From a candidate division WOR-3 bacterium (lineage in GTDB: Bacteria > Hydrothermota > Tepidihabitantia > Tepidihabitantales > Tepidihabitantaceae), in assembly GCA_039801085.1 (NCBI GenBank), contig JBDRTY010000002.1, positions 381,339 to 445,338 on the forward strand: 64,000 nucleotides of DNA. The letters are read 5' to 3'. The notes below the pieces were generated by a model. It saw only the letters and a program-made list of their open reading frames with translations. It ran no database searches and was not told where the DNA came from. The position numbers and the translations under genes were made by a program. Positions 17,057-25,758 of the stretch are shown here, in pieces; within the stretch, counting starts at the first letter, position 1; each line of letters starts with the position of its first letter.

Positions 17057-18229
17057 TTATGTCAACGCACCGAAAATCAAGCCGACAATTGTTGAAAGGA
17101 CAACCACCAGCACAATATAGGTAAACCCCTTTTTGAAGCCAATGGTGCGGATGATGACAATCATTGAGGGCAGAGAGAGCGCCGGCCCGGATAAGAGCAG
17201 GGCGAGTGCCGGACCTCTGCCCATGCCTGAACCCAGCAGTCCCTGCAGAATTGGAATCTCGGTCAGGGTGGCGAAATACATCAGGGCGCCGGAGACCGAA
17301 GCAAACAGGTTGGACAAAAGCGAATTACCGCCGACCAGCCCGGCAATCACCGAATCAGGAATGATGCCCCGGTTCAGTCCCGGTCTGCCCAGCAGAAAAC
17401 CGGCAACAAATACTCCGCCCAAAAGCAGCGGCAGAATCTGTTTGGCAAAGCTCCAGGTTGAGGCAACCCATGATTTCCGCTCTTCGCCCGAGAACCAGAA
17501 AAAGACCATCAGAAGCGTCAAAAGGAGAAAAATACCGGCAAGGAACCATTTTACAGAATAAACTGCACTGAAGAGTCCAATCGGTTCTTTTGGCTTGCCC
17601 CAGTTGGCGAAGACCAGAAAGAGAATCATTCCGGCAAAGTAGAGGATATTCTGCCACAAACTCCGCCTGGTCTGTGGTGGTTCAAGGCTGAAACGGGTAA
17701 AGGCTTCTGCCCGCTGCTGTTCTGAACGGGAAAAGATTAGAGCCATCAGAAGCCCGATAATTACCGAAAACAGGACCGCGCCGATTACCCTTGCCGCCCC
17801 CAGTTCCAAGCCCAGCACCCTGCCGGTCATGATGATGGCGAGGATGTTGATTGCCGGACCGGAATAGAGAAAGGTGGTTGCGACCCCCAGCCCGGCGCCG
17901 GCATAATAGATGCCCATAAACATCGGCAGAACTGTGCAGGAGCAGACCGCCAGAATCGCGCCGGAGACCGAGGCAACCGAATAGGCAAGCACCTTGTTGC
18001 TCCTGGGCCCGAAGTATTTCAAAACCGCCTCTTTGGTGATGAAGTTCTGAATCGCACCGGCAATAAAGAAGGCTGGGACGAGGCACAGAAGCACATGGAG
18101 CCGGGCATAGTCCTGCAGCATCGCCAGCCCTTCCAGAAATGCGGTCTGAACCCGGATATGGTTAAAGGGGATAAAGTAAAACAGAAGAAACAGAGCAAGA
18201 ATAACGAGAAACTTCTGGTACTCCTTCAT
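17057..18229 (-). CDS. Permease, DUF318/ArsP-like
   Basis: A 390-residue inner-membrane protein with eight to ten helices. The family signatures are present: ILAVCSCTVLPMFMGIYYAG near residue 100 with a Cys pair, and MYFATLTEIPILQGLLGSGMGRGPALALLLSGP near 320. A soluble loop lies in the middle. Relatives include ArsP, which exports trivalent organoarsenicals, and thioredoxin-associated permeases of unknown cargo. Its location between ccdA and acr3 supports export of an arsenical or another thiol-reactive species. Distantly related to the permease at 9760-10686. Confidence 0.88.
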   Translation of the reverse strand: MKEYQKFLVILALFLLFYFIPFNHIRVQTAFLEGLAMLQDYARLHVLLCLVPAFFIAGAIQNFITKEAVLKYFGPRSNKVLAYSVASVSGAILAVCSCTVLPMFMGIYYAGAGLGVATTFLYSGPAINILAIIMTGRVLGLELGAARVIGAVLFSVIIGLLMALIFSRSEQQRAEAFTRFSLEPPQTRRSLWQNILYFAGMILFLVFANWGKPKEPIGLFSAVYSVKWFLAGIFLLLTLLMVFFWFSGEERKSWVASTWSFAKQILPLLLGGVFVAGFLLGRPGLNRGIIPDSVIAGLVGGNSLLSNLFASVSGALMYFATLTEIPILQGLLGSGMGRGPALALLLSGPALSLPSMIVIIRTIGFKKGFTYIVLVVVLSTIVGLIFGALT

Positions 18230-18243
18230 CTGCTACTCCTTTT

Positions 18244-18945
18244 CTATGCGGTCCATAAGAGATAGACTCCGCCTAAAATCACTAAGATACCGCAAACCTT
18301 CTTGACAATTGCTGCCCCTTTTGACCGGGCGTTCCAGTTGAGATAGCGCTGGACAATTTCAGTGAGCGTTCCGGCAGCAACGATTACTGAGCAGTGGCCG
18401 ATGCCATAAACTAAGAGCAAAAGTACACCGTAGAGAAACCGGGTTGAAGCAAGCGTAAACACAATCCCGAGCATTGGCGCCATATAGGCAAAGGTGCAGG
18501 GACCAAGCGCAATCCCGAAAAGAAGACCTAAAATCAGGGCAGCAAGAGCACCTTTGCGCCTGAATGCCGACTCCCTGGGGGTGCCGATAAAGGGGAGCGG
18601 TATTACCTCCAGGAGATACAAACCCACGACAAGAAAGATGACGGCAAGGATATAGTTACCATAAGGTCCGACATCGCCCAGCATTCTGCCCAAAAGAGCG
18701 GTTATGAGTCCGATGAGGCCGATTGTGGCAAGGATTCCCAGGGAAAAGAGCAGAGCAAGGACAAAAGCCCTTTTAGTTGAGGTTGTCTCCTGACCGCTGA
18801 TAAAGCCGACGATCAGGGGAATGCTGGTCAGATGGCAGGGGCTCAAGAGGATACTCAAGACACCCCAGAGAAATGAAGCGGCAATTGCCACCGCTGGTGA
18901 TGAACCTACCCCATCAGCAAGCCATTCAAGAATGGAGCGGAGCAT
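18244..18945 (-). CDS. CcdA-like thiol-disulfide transmembrane exchanger
   Basis: A 233-residue protein with six or more helices. The two reactive Cys are in the typical sites: LLSPCHLTSIP near residue 36 and IALGPCTFAY near 150. CcdA-like proteins pass electrons from cytoplasmic thioredoxin to extracytoplasmic thioredoxin-fold partners. The gene directly follows the membrane-anchored thioredoxin fusion (two-base gap), which is the obvious partner. Confidence 0.88.
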   Translation of the reverse strand: MLRSILEWLADGVGSSPAVAIAASFLWGVLSILLSPCHLTSIPLIVGFISGQETTSTKRAFVLALLFSLGILATIGLIGLITALLGRMLGDVGPYGNYILAVIFLVVGLYLLEVIPLPFIGTPRESAFRRKGALAALILGLLFGIALGPCTFAYMAPMLGIVFTLASTRFLYGVLLLLVYGIGHCSVIVAAGTLTEIVQRYLNWNARSKGAAIVKKVCGILVILGGVYLLWTA

Positions 18946-18947
18946 TG

Positions 18948-19958
18948 CTACTCCATCCCCATTTCTTTGAGCTTCCGGATGATCTCCTCCTTGGGCAGAA
19001 ACCCTTCGTGGCGCCAGAAGACATTCCCCTCTTTATCAAAGAAAATCTGGGTCGGGATAATGCGAACATTGTATTTATTGGCAAGTGCCCGATATTCACT
19101 GATCTCCAGTAGAATGATATTTGCCCGGTCACCATACTCTCGTTGCAGTTCTTCAAATATCGGTTTCATCATTCTGCACGGCACACAATGACCGGCGCCG
19201 AGGTCCAGAACTGTCGGTTTTCCACTCTTTAAGGCGCTGGTAAGCGGGTCTGCGGGTTTCTTTGCCCGCTGTTCAGAAAGCCACTGTTCATTGCGCCAGA
19301 TTCGGGCACGGGTTTTAAGACTTTCAATATAACTGTCAGCCGCTTCTCCCCGTTTCTGCTGTAAAAGAAAGCTGTGAATCTGGTCCCGCACCTGGTTTAG
19401 TGATGCGCCCGCCATCTCCGCCTGGCGTTCCTCATAAAACCGGCGGATTTCATCTTCGGTGACGGTGAGCCGGCTGGTGAGGTCTTGAAGCAGGCGTTCG
19501 ATCGCCCGGTCCTTTTTCTGTTCCGGCTCGGTGGCGCCGGCATTTTCGACCAAGCCCTGTTTTTTCGCCTCCTGATAAAGCAGTTCCCGGATGATCAGCT
19601 GCTCGAGCAGTTCTTCGAGGTCGTTTTTGTAAATGTCCTGATACTGAGCCGGCAGGGAACGAAACATCTTATCCAGGTCATTTCGGGTGAGCCGGGTATT
19701 GTTTACCACTGCCAGCACATTGCCGGTTGGAACCGGGGAGACCGTTTCTGCGACTGGTGCGGAATCAGTCTGCACAGGCTGGGAAGTCCGAACCGCAGAA
19801 TCAGTAACCGGTGCAGCGCTTAAAGTTTCAGCTGGAGCGTAAATCCCGGCTGGTGCGTTGCCGGTTTTTGCTCCCCGGCTGAGTTTTAATATCAGAACCG
19901 CTGCGACTAACACAACTACCGGAACGGCAATTGCCGGCTTATACCAGTTTTTTTTCAT
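18948..19958 (-). CDS. Fusion of SurA-like N-domain and thioredoxin, membrane anchored
   Basis: A 336-residue envelope protein. One helix (residues 7-25) anchors it, and a Pro/Ala/Thr-rich linker runs to ~80. Residues ~80-215 look like the helical SurA/PrsA-type chaperone N-domain: VVNNTRLTRNDLDKMF, LLEQLIIRELLYQEAKKQG, LTVTEDEIRRFYEE. The last ~110 residues are a thioredoxin fold with active site HCVPCRMMKP and cis-Pro RIIPTQIF. No parvulin catalytic domain is visible, so it appears that the PPIase part has been replaced by thioredoxin. It probably reduces disulfides in the periplasm with CcdA. The ATG overlaps the arsR stop (ATGA). Confidence 0.82.
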   Translation of the reverse strand: MKKNWYKPAIAVPVVVLVAAVLILKLSRGAKTGNAPAGIYAPAETLSAAPVTDSAVRTSQPVQTDSAPVAETVSPVPTGNVLAVVNNTRLTRNDLDKMFRSLPAQYQDIYKNDLEELLEQLIIRELLYQEAKKQGLVENAGATEPEQKKDRAIERLLQDLTSRLTVTEDEIRRFYEERQAEMAGASLNQVRDQIHSFLLQQKRGEAADSYIESLKTRARIWRNEQWLSEQRAKKPADPLTSALKSGKPTVLDLGAGHCVPCRMMKPIFEELQREYGDRANIILLEISEYRALANKYNVRIIPTQIFFDKEGNVFWRHEGFLPKEEIIRKLKEMGME

Positions 19959-20260
19959 TTCCGTTTCCTTCCCTTCTGTCGTTTCCTGACCATTGCCAGC
20001 GAGATATCAATCAGGTCCAGTGCCCGCGGTTCAATCAGCCGGTAAATGACCTTTCGACCCTCAGAGCGCGATTCCACAATGCCTGCCCTTTCCAGCTGGC
20101 GAAGATGCCGGCTGACCACCGAACGCTCCTGGTTAAAATGACGGGCGATTTCACAGACACACCGTTCACCACCTGCAAGCATGGCAACCGTCTCCAGCCG
20201 TACCGGATGGGAGAGCGCCGCAAAGAGCACATCCGGGGTAATTACGGCTTTTGTTCTCAT
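19955..20260 (-). CDS. arsR: ArsR-family metalloregulatory repressor
   Basis: A 101-residue winged-helix repressor. The alpha3 metal site appears as RCVCEIARHF, equivalent to the ELCVCDL As(III)/Sb(III) site, followed by the recognition helix QERSVVSRHLRQLERAGIVESR and the wing GRKVIYRL. The start is taken at ATG 20260: the longer frame from GTG 20278 would begin inside the -10 box. The ATG lies nine bases after the -10, inside the operator palindrome, so translation is probably leaderless and autorepressed. It heads an operon of about ten genes running to 12830. Confidence 0.9.
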   Translation of the reverse strand: MRTKAVITPDVLFAALSHPVRLETVAMLAGGERCVCEIARHFNQERSVVSRHLRQLERAGIVESRSEGRKVIYRLIEPRALDLIDISLAMVRKRQKGRKRK

Positions 20261-20297
20261 ATGTGCATAATTATACACATATTTATCCGGATGTCAA
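20259..20297 (-). promoter_or_regulatory. ars operon promoter with near-perfect palindromic operator
   Basis: Minus strand TTGACA (20297-20292) and TATAAT (20275-20270), 16-base spacer. A 24-base palindrome at 20259-20282 (ATATGTG-ATAATTAT-CACATAT, one mismatched pair) covers the -10 box and the ATG at 20260, the standard position for an ArsR/SmtB operator. Confidence 0.8.
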
Positions 20298-20419
20298 ATA
20301 AATTTAACTTTCTGATTCGCTGTAAGTTATAACCCTGAAAACAGTCCGGGAATTCTGAAGCGGGGTTCACTCCGGGGTCAGGGGTGGAGTGATTGCCGGA
20401 TTCATAGGTGATGTTGATA

Positions 20420-20446
20420 TTGACTTTTGCATCGGGGGTGGATAAT
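20420..20446 (+). promoter_or_regulatory. Weak promoter candidate for the lipoprotein gene at 20485
   Basis: TTGACT (20420-20425) and GATAAT (20441-20446), 15-base spacer, shorter than ideal. A seven-base-pair hairpin (20367-20392) lies further upstream. Confidence 0.35.
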
Positions 20447-20484
20447 GTCTTAATCAGCAGTTTATTCTAAACAAAGGAGCAGGT

Positions 20485-21606
20485 ATGACCGTTAAGAGGT
20501 TGTTAATACTGGGTGCTGGTCTGCTGTTGCTGGCAGGTGTCGGGTGCGATCTGTTCGGCGGTAACAAGGCACCGGTGAAGCCGGCAGCGCCCACCGGACC
20601 GGATATGAGGGCGGTCGGGTTTGCCGGCAGTTACAAGGCGGTGACGACCGACCCGGATAACGATTCAATCGCTTATCAGTTTAACTGGGGTTCGGCAAGC
20701 GATACTTCGGGCTGGAGCACCTGGGTCAGGAGCGGTGATACGGTGGTGATGAGCAAGAGCTGGAATACCGCCGGAACTTATTCAGTTACCGTTCGTGCCC
20801 GGGACATCAAGGGGAATGTTTCCGACTGGTCACCAGCACTGACGGTTACGGTGCGGATTAATCAGGTGCCGGCAACACCGGCGCTCCCGACCGGACCGGG
20901 CAGTGGAGTGAGGAACCGGCAGTACTGGTTCTATGCGACCGCAACCGATCCGGATGGCGATATGGTGCAGTTCCGTTTCTCCTGGGGTGATGGTGATACC
21001 TCGGACTGGGGCGTTTTTGTTGCCTCCGGTGGCACTGATTCCGCTGCCCACACCTTTACTACCGGCGGGGTTTTCCAGATTATGGTGCAGGCACGGGACA
21101 AGCTGGGTGGTGTCTCGTTCTGGTCCGAACCGCTGAATTTTGTCGTGACCGATACCGCCTATCCCTATACGATTGCCCTCACCTGGAATGAACATCCCCG
21201 GGACATTGATGCCCATATCTGGACTCCGGCAATTGAGGGTGACTCCTGGCATGTGTATTTCGGCCGGCACGGTTTCCTCCATGTGGCGCCTTACTGTTCG
21301 CTGGATGTGGATGATGTGAGCAGTTTCGGTCCGGAGCACATTACTATTTCTCAGGCATTCCCGGGTGAATACATCTATGCGGTGCATCACTGGGCAGGCG
21401 ATTCAACAATTTCCACCTCAGGTGCAGTGGTGCGAATCTACAATTACGGCAATCTGGTCCGGACGCTGAATGTGCCGAATACACCGGCAGGGGACAACTG
21501 GTGGTGGCATGTGTTCAAGCTGAATGCGGTGACCGGCGAGATCACGGTGCTGAATGTGATTGATCCGAATCCGCCTCTACCTTGGACGATGGACGAACGG
21601 AAATAG
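20485..21606 (+). CDS. Lipoprotein with two PKD/Ig-like domains
   Basis: A 373-residue lipoprotein: signal with lipobox LAGVGC at residues 17-22. Two repeated PKD/fibronectin-like beta domains follow (about 35-125 and 130-225), each with the DPDxD...F-WG...S-W pattern and SVTVRARD or QIMVQARD strands. The last ~150 residues are a separate beta-rich domain with IALTWNEHPRDIDAHIW, similar to domains in proteins annotated as carbohydrate- or surface-binding. ACAAAGGAG precedes the ATG. It is followed by a strong terminator, so it is a monocistronic surface protein of unknown target. Confidence 0.8.
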   Translation: MTVKRLLILGAGLLLLAGVGCDLFGGNKAPVKPAAPTGPDMRAVGFAGSYKAVTTDPDNDSIAYQFNWGSASDTSGWSTWVRSGDTVVMSKSWNTAGTYSVTVRARDIKGNVSDWSPALTVTVRINQVPATPALPTGPGSGVRNRQYWFYATATDPDGDMVQFRFSWGDGDTSDWGVFVASGGTDSAAHTFTTGGVFQIMVQARDKLGGVSFWSEPLNFVVTDTAYPYTIALTWNEHPRDIDAHIWTPAIEGDSWHVYFGRHGFLHVAPYCSLDVDDVSSFGPEHITISQAFPGEYIYAVHHWAGDSTISTSGAVVRIYNYGNLVRTLNVPNTPAGDNWWWHVFKLNAVTGEITVLNVIDPNPPLPWTMDERK

Positions 21607-21623
21607 ATGAAATGGAGAGATTG

Positions 21624-21651
21624 CGGGGGGCAGAATGCCCCCCGTTTTTTT
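21624..21651 (+). terminator. Rho-independent terminator
   Basis: Nine-base-pair perfect stem (CGGGGGGCA with TGCCCCCCG), loop GAA, then seven T. Follows the lipoprotein gene and overlaps the end of the convergent gene at 21650. Confidence 0.92.
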
Positions 21652-21958
21652 ATGCCTGACGGCTCGGTTCTGCACGCTCCATCCGGCAGGAGTGCTCCTC
21701 AAGATACATCCGGATTTCCTGTTTCAGCAGTTCCCGTTCCAAGTCGCTGCCGGAAATTGTGATCCTGCCGAGCTCGACCTCCTTATCGGGATAGGCACGG
21801 GCGATTGAGGGCAGAAGCCAGGAATAGAGCTCGACAATATCGGTGCAGGTGCCGCTGACCTCAATCCCGGTTTTTGTCTGCCAGATTTCCAGCAGTCCCT
21901 TGAATGTGCCCCAGGTTTCCAGATAGCCCAGGTCGGATTTCAGCCTGCCCCGGAGCAT
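21650..21958 (-). CDS. Small soluble protein of unknown function coupled to thioredoxin lipoprotein
   Basis: A 102-residue acidic protein with no signal peptide or helix anchor. I recognise no family; it has a beta-alpha look, with a GTCTDIVELYSWLL segment in the middle. The ATG follows the stop of the thioredoxin lipoprotein gene directly, so translation is coupled. The function may relate to that protein but cannot be stated. Confidence 0.6.
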   Translation of the reverse strand: MLRGRLKSDLGYLETWGTFKGLLEIWQTKTGIEVSGTCTDIVELYSWLLPSIARAYPDKEVELGRITISGSDLERELLKQEIRMYLEEHSCRMERAEPSRQA

Positions 21959-22465
21959 CTATTCAATGAATTTATGCTGGCGGAACCGAGCGAGGATCTC
22001 ATCTTTTGACATCAAGCCGACATTGCGGGACAGCTCTTTTCCTTCGGCGTCAAGGAAGACGAGGGTTGGGATCGCCTGAATGTTGAATTTGCGTGCCAGC
22101 TCCGGATTTTTGTCGGTGTCAATGGAAATAATCTCAATTCTGCCCGCATATTCCTTTGCCAGCTCCTCAATGATTGGTGCCTGTTTCTTGCAGGGCGGGC
22201 ACCAGGTGGCAAAGAAGTCCCAGAGTTTGGGCAGGGCAGCCGGTTTTTCTGATGGTGCCTCGGAACCGGTTGCCGGTTGTTGTTCAGTGCCGGCGGGTTG
22301 CTCCGTTTGCGCTACCGGCGGTGTTGCGGATTCCGGTGCGGGAATAGATTCGGTCTGAATTGCGGTCCGGGTCGTGTCTGCGGGTTCGGGTGTTGCAGTT
22401 TTTTTCTGCCCGCCACAGAAGGAAAACAGAAGGAGGGGTATAAACAGCAGGGTCAGTCTTTTCAT
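21959..22465 (-). CDS. Thioredoxin-like lipoprotein
   Basis: A 168-residue lipoprotein. The lipobox is LLFSFCGG at about residues 12-19, followed by a long Pro/Thr/Glu-rich linker (20-80), and then a thioredoxin domain with active site TWCPPCKK and cis-Pro AIPTLVF. The first beta strand of the fold is short, so the domain begins near residue 80. It probably acts in the periplasm as a reductant or disulfide exchanger. The promoter is divergent from the beta-helix gene. Confidence 0.88.
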   Translation of the reverse strand: MKRLTLLFIPLLLFSFCGGQKKTATPEPADTTRTAIQTESIPAPESATPPVAQTEQPAGTEQQPATGSEAPSEKPAALPKLWDFFATWCPPCKKQAPIIEELAKEYAGRIEIISIDTDKNPELARKFNIQAIPTLVFLDAEGKELSRNVGLMSKDEILARFRQHKFIE

Positions 22466-22487
22466 ACTGCTCCTTTCGATTTGTCAA

Positions 22488-22515
22488 ATTATCGGCATTT
22501 GCGGATGACAGTCAA
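22488..22515 (-). promoter_or_regulatory. Promoter of thioredoxin lipoprotein gene
   Basis: Minus strand TTGACT (22515-22510) and GATAAT (22493-22488), 16-base spacer, upstream of GAAAGGAG and the ATG at 22465. Confidence 0.55.
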
Positions 22516-22522
22516 GCGGGGT

Positions 22523-22551
22523 TTGACCTTCCGGGAATAATGGCATATTAT
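22523..22551 (+). promoter_or_regulatory. Promoter of beta-helix protein gene
   Basis: TTGACC (22523-22528) and TATTAT (22546-22551), 17-base spacer, followed by AAAGGAGG and ATG 22572. Divergent from the promoter at 22488-22515. Confidence 0.65.
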
Positions 22552-22571
22552 TTGAAAACAAAAGGAGGCGG

Positions 22572-24110
22572 ATGAGGCAGATCGGAGTAATCTGCGGTAT
22601 TTTATTCAGCATCGTTTCGGGCAGGGTGATTTTTGTGCCCGACTCCTTTCCTACGATTCAGTCGGGGCTGAATGCAGCGCTGGGTGGTGATACGGTACTG
22701 GTCAGTTCCGGTATTTATTATGAGCAGATTATCTGGCCCGGCAGGGATGGAATAAGACTTTATTCAGCTGCAGGTTCGAATTCAACAGTTATTGACGGCA
22801 ATGGTGTCGGACCGGTGATCAGTTTTCCTGCCGCCGTTTCCCGCCTGACCGAGCTGTGCGGTTTTACCATTACCGGTGGCAGGGCAAATCAGGCCGCGGG
22901 AATTTACTGTCAGGGTTCACCGGCAATTATCAGTAACCGGATTACCGGTAATGTCTGCGAGGGTGAAAGGAATTACGGCGGGGGGATTTTCTGTGATTAC
23001 CGGAGTTCGCCCCTGATCATAGGTAATGAGATAGCCGGAAACCGCTGTACGGGTAGTGCCACCTGGAATTACGGCGGGGGAATTTTTATCGGTATGAACT
23101 CTGCCCCGGAAATCGCCTTTAATCTGATTCAGGAAAATGAATGTGCTGACGGTTACTGGAATTATGGTGCTGGTATCTTCTGCGATCTGCGCTCAACCCC
23201 GTTTATTTACGGTAATGAGATCACCGGAAACCGGAGTTATGGTGGTGAGCGGGGACACGGTGCGGGAGTTGCGGTGGAAACTCAGGCAAGGGCACTGATT
23301 TTCTGCAATCTGATTGCAGGTAACCGGAATGAATGTTCTTACTGGAATTATGGCGCCGGAGTGAAGATTGCCGGAACCGCGGCGGTGATCAACAATACGA
23401 TTGTAAACAATATCTGTTCAGGCGGGACGTGGAATTATGGTGCCGGGATTTATGTGGAAAGCGGGGATTCTGCACTCGTGAAGAACAATATCATCGTTCA
23501 GAATTCGGCTTCTGCTGGTAGCGGAATTTACAATTTAGGTTATATTTACAATCTTTACAACGATATCTGGAATAACAGCGGGGGTAATTATTACGGTTGT
23601 TCAGCCGGACCGGGGGATATTTCTCTTGACCCGCTGTTTGTCACCGGTCCGCGCGGCGGCTATTATCTGAGTCAGACTGCTGCCGGACAGCCGCAGACCA
23701 GCCCGTGTGCTGATGCAGGTGATACGCTGCTCTGGACTTTCCCGGCAGATCTGGATTCAATTTTGCGGTCTCTGTCTACCCGGACCGATTCGGTGCCCGA
23801 CAGAAATCAGCCTGACATGGGTTATCATTATCAGACTGACTTGGCAAGCAGCTTAAGCACACAGTTGCACCAGAGTCGGGCCGCTGTTATTCGGATAGCG
23901 CCGACAGTCTTTCGGAAGCGGGTTATATTCGCTGCCAGCCCGGATTTGCTATTGCACATCAGGATTTTTGACCGGTTGGGCAGACTGGTGGAACAGATTT
24001 CCGGTTCCGGCACGGTAAACTGGGACGGAAGCCGGCAGACCGAAGGGGTATATTTTTATCAGATTGATACTCCGGAGGGAAGAGCAACCGGTAGGCTGAT
24101 AAAGATTTAA
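22572..24110 (+). CDS. Secreted right-handed beta-helix protein with sorting-like tail
   Basis: A 512-residue exported protein with an N-terminal signal (1-17). Residues ~25-350 form parallel beta-helix rungs, with short repeated motifs such as NYGGGIF, NYGAGIF and N-x-I-x-G-N-R, as in polysaccharide lyases and surface adhesins. The N-terminal PTIQSGLNAALGGDTVLVSSG is typical for the pectate-lyase-like Pfam families. The final ~70 residues carry the FlgD-like/type IX tail (RIFDRLGRLV, WDGSRQTEGVYFYQI, RLIKI). No catalytic set for a lyase can be seen, so a binding or structural role is as likely. Confidence 0.82.
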   Translation: MRQIGVICGILFSIVSGRVIFVPDSFPTIQSGLNAALGGDTVLVSSGIYYEQIIWPGRDGIRLYSAAGSNSTVIDGNGVGPVISFPAAVSRLTELCGFTITGGRANQAAGIYCQGSPAIISNRITGNVCEGERNYGGGIFCDYRSSPLIIGNEIAGNRCTGSATWNYGGGIFIGMNSAPEIAFNLIQENECADGYWNYGAGIFCDLRSTPFIYGNEITGNRSYGGERGHGAGVAVETQARALIFCNLIAGNRNECSYWNYGAGVKIAGTAAVINNTIVNNICSGGTWNYGAGIYVESGDSALVKNNIIVQNSASAGSGIYNLGYIYNLYNDIWNNSGGNYYGCSAGPGDISLDPLFVTGPRGGYYLSQTAAGQPQTSPCADAGDTLLWTFPADLDSILRSLSTRTDSVPDRNQPDMGYHYQTDLASSLSTQLHQSRAAVIRIAPTVFRKRVIFAASPDLLLHIRIFDRLGRLVEQISGSGTVNWDGSRQTEGVYFYQIDTPEGRATGRLIKI

Positions 24111-25696
24111 TCGGCAGCCTTAACCAGGCGGAGTGTTCCTTTGGTGGTTCGGCAGAAATAAATACCGGGTCTGACTGCTTCCGCTTCCCAGACAGTGTAA
24201 CCGTTATTCAGTTGCAGACTGGCTACCATCCGTCCGGCAGTATCAAATATTCGCAGTTCCCGGAGAGGAGGCGGGGTCTGAAGACATACGCGCAAAGTAA
24301 ACGGGTTCGGGTATGCCTGCAAACCGGCAGAAGGGCAGGTGGGAGCAGATGCCGGTTCCTTGACCGCAACACCCGGGCTTTGATATTCATACCAGCCGGT
24401 CCGGCCCGGGTCATGCTGGAGCGTAGGCCAGGTGATCGTGCCCGGGATGACCGCAGCCGTGTCAACCCGGAACCAGAAGTAACTGCCACCGCGCAGGGTC
24501 GGACCGATTAGAAATTCCATTCTGCCATCATGATTCAAATCACCACAAGTCGGGTCAGACATGGTGGTGCCAATCGTATCGTTCCAGAGCGGTTGACCCT
24601 GATAGTTGATAATCCAGACCGGCCGGTTCGGGTCAGCGGGGTTGTTCTGTTTTACTTCCGCAAAGATGATTTCCAGCCGCTGGTCGCCATCGAGATCGGC
24701 GAGTGCCGGTGAGGAGACGATATAATATCCGGAGTCAACATTGAAACTCCATCGGTCTCTGCCGTCCGGACCGGAGAAACACCGGATGGCAGGACCGAGC
24801 GCTGTCACAATTTCCAGCGTATCATCGCAGTCAATGTCAGCTATTGCCGGATAGGCGGCAGCATGCTGGGAAACAGAGCGGCGCCATTTCTCCTGACCAC
24901 GATGATTCAGGCAGACAACTCCCCAGTAATTTGCGGTAGTTACGATTTCGAGCGTGTCGTCGCCATCGAGGTCCGCGACCGCAGCTGATGCCAGCTGCCA
25001 GCCCGATATTCCGGATCCAAGGGTGTTGTAGTGCCAGAGCTCCTGTCCGGCAGCATTCAGACAGTACAGATAGCCACCGCTGATACTGTCAGCAAACTGA
25101 CCGAGGATTTCCGGTGTGCCATCAAGATTCAGGTCAGCAACGGTCGGCGTGCCAACCGCAAACCGGGGATGAGCCATTGGCTGATAGGTCCAGATGGTTT
25201 CACCGTTAACCGGGTTCAGACAGAGCAAGCGGCTGGCATAGACCTCATAGGCAAGTACTTCCAGCCGGCGGTCCTGGTTGATATCACCGAGTGCCACGGA
25301 GGAAATGCAGTTCTGCACCCCACCTTCACCGTCAAGGGGTCTTGACCAAATTACTGAACCGGTGGCAGAAAGGACGTAGACTGCTGCCGGGGTGGAGAAA
25401 ACTACTTCAATTGTACCGTTGTCGTCGATGTCGGCGGCAATTGGCGAGGAAACTGCGGGGAAATAGTGACTCAGCGGTGTAAACTGCCAGTGGAGGGAAC
25501 CGCTGGTATCATAACAGTATAACTGGGAGTTGCCAGGGATAAGGATTTCCGGAATGCTGTCGCCGTCCAGATCATAGATGCCGGTGGCAGACATGCCATG
25601 AGAACCGAGGTTGAAGATGCGTACCAGTTCCACATCCCAGGCAAAGCCGGCAGTTACAAGGATAACGGTCAGTGTGAGATTGCGCATGGTCTTCAT
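24107..25696 (-). CDS. Secreted FG-GAP/VCBS beta-propeller-like protein with sorting-like tail
   Basis: A 529-residue exported protein with signal MRNLTLTVILVTAGFAW. About seven FG-GAP/VCBS-type repeats follow, each with a calcium-loop-like D-x-D-x-D-x-x-x-E motif (YDLDGDSIPEIL, ADLDGDDTLEI, GDLNHDGRMEF). This pattern forms integrin-like propellers. The end (LRIFDTAGRMV, AVRPGIYFCRTTKG) matches the sorting-like tails of neighbours. The exact start is uncertain between ATG 25696 and 25687, because no strong ribosome-binding site precedes either. Downstream of selD. Confidence 0.82.
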   Translation of the reverse strand: MKTMRNLTLTVILVTAGFAWDVELVRIFNLGSHGMSATGIYDLDGDSIPEILIPGNSQLYCYDTSGSLHWQFTPLSHYFPAVSSPIAADIDDNGTIEVVFSTPAAVYVLSATGSVIWSRPLDGEGGVQNCISSVALGDINQDRRLEVLAYEVYASRLLCLNPVNGETIWTYQPMAHPRFAVGTPTVADLNLDGTPEILGQFADSISGGYLYCLNAAGQELWHYNTLGSGISGWQLASAAVADLDGDDTLEIVTTANYWGVVCLNHRGQEKWRRSVSQHAAAYPAIADIDCDDTLEIVTALGPAIRCFSGPDGRDRWSFNVDSGYYIVSSPALADLDGDQRLEIIFAEVKQNNPADPNRPVWIINYQGQPLWNDTIGTTMSDPTCGDLNHDGRMEFLIGPTLRGGSYFWFRVDTAAVIPGTITWPTLQHDPGRTGWYEYQSPGVAVKEPASAPTCPSAGLQAYPNPFTLRVCLQTPPPLRELRIFDTAGRMVASLQLNNGYTVWEAEAVRPGIYFCRTTKGTLRLVKAAD

Positions 25697-25758
25697 TTCA
25701 ATCGCAAGGTAATTTTGCTTTCTGAGCCGGCACAAGTCAAGGATATTTCTCCCCAAAT

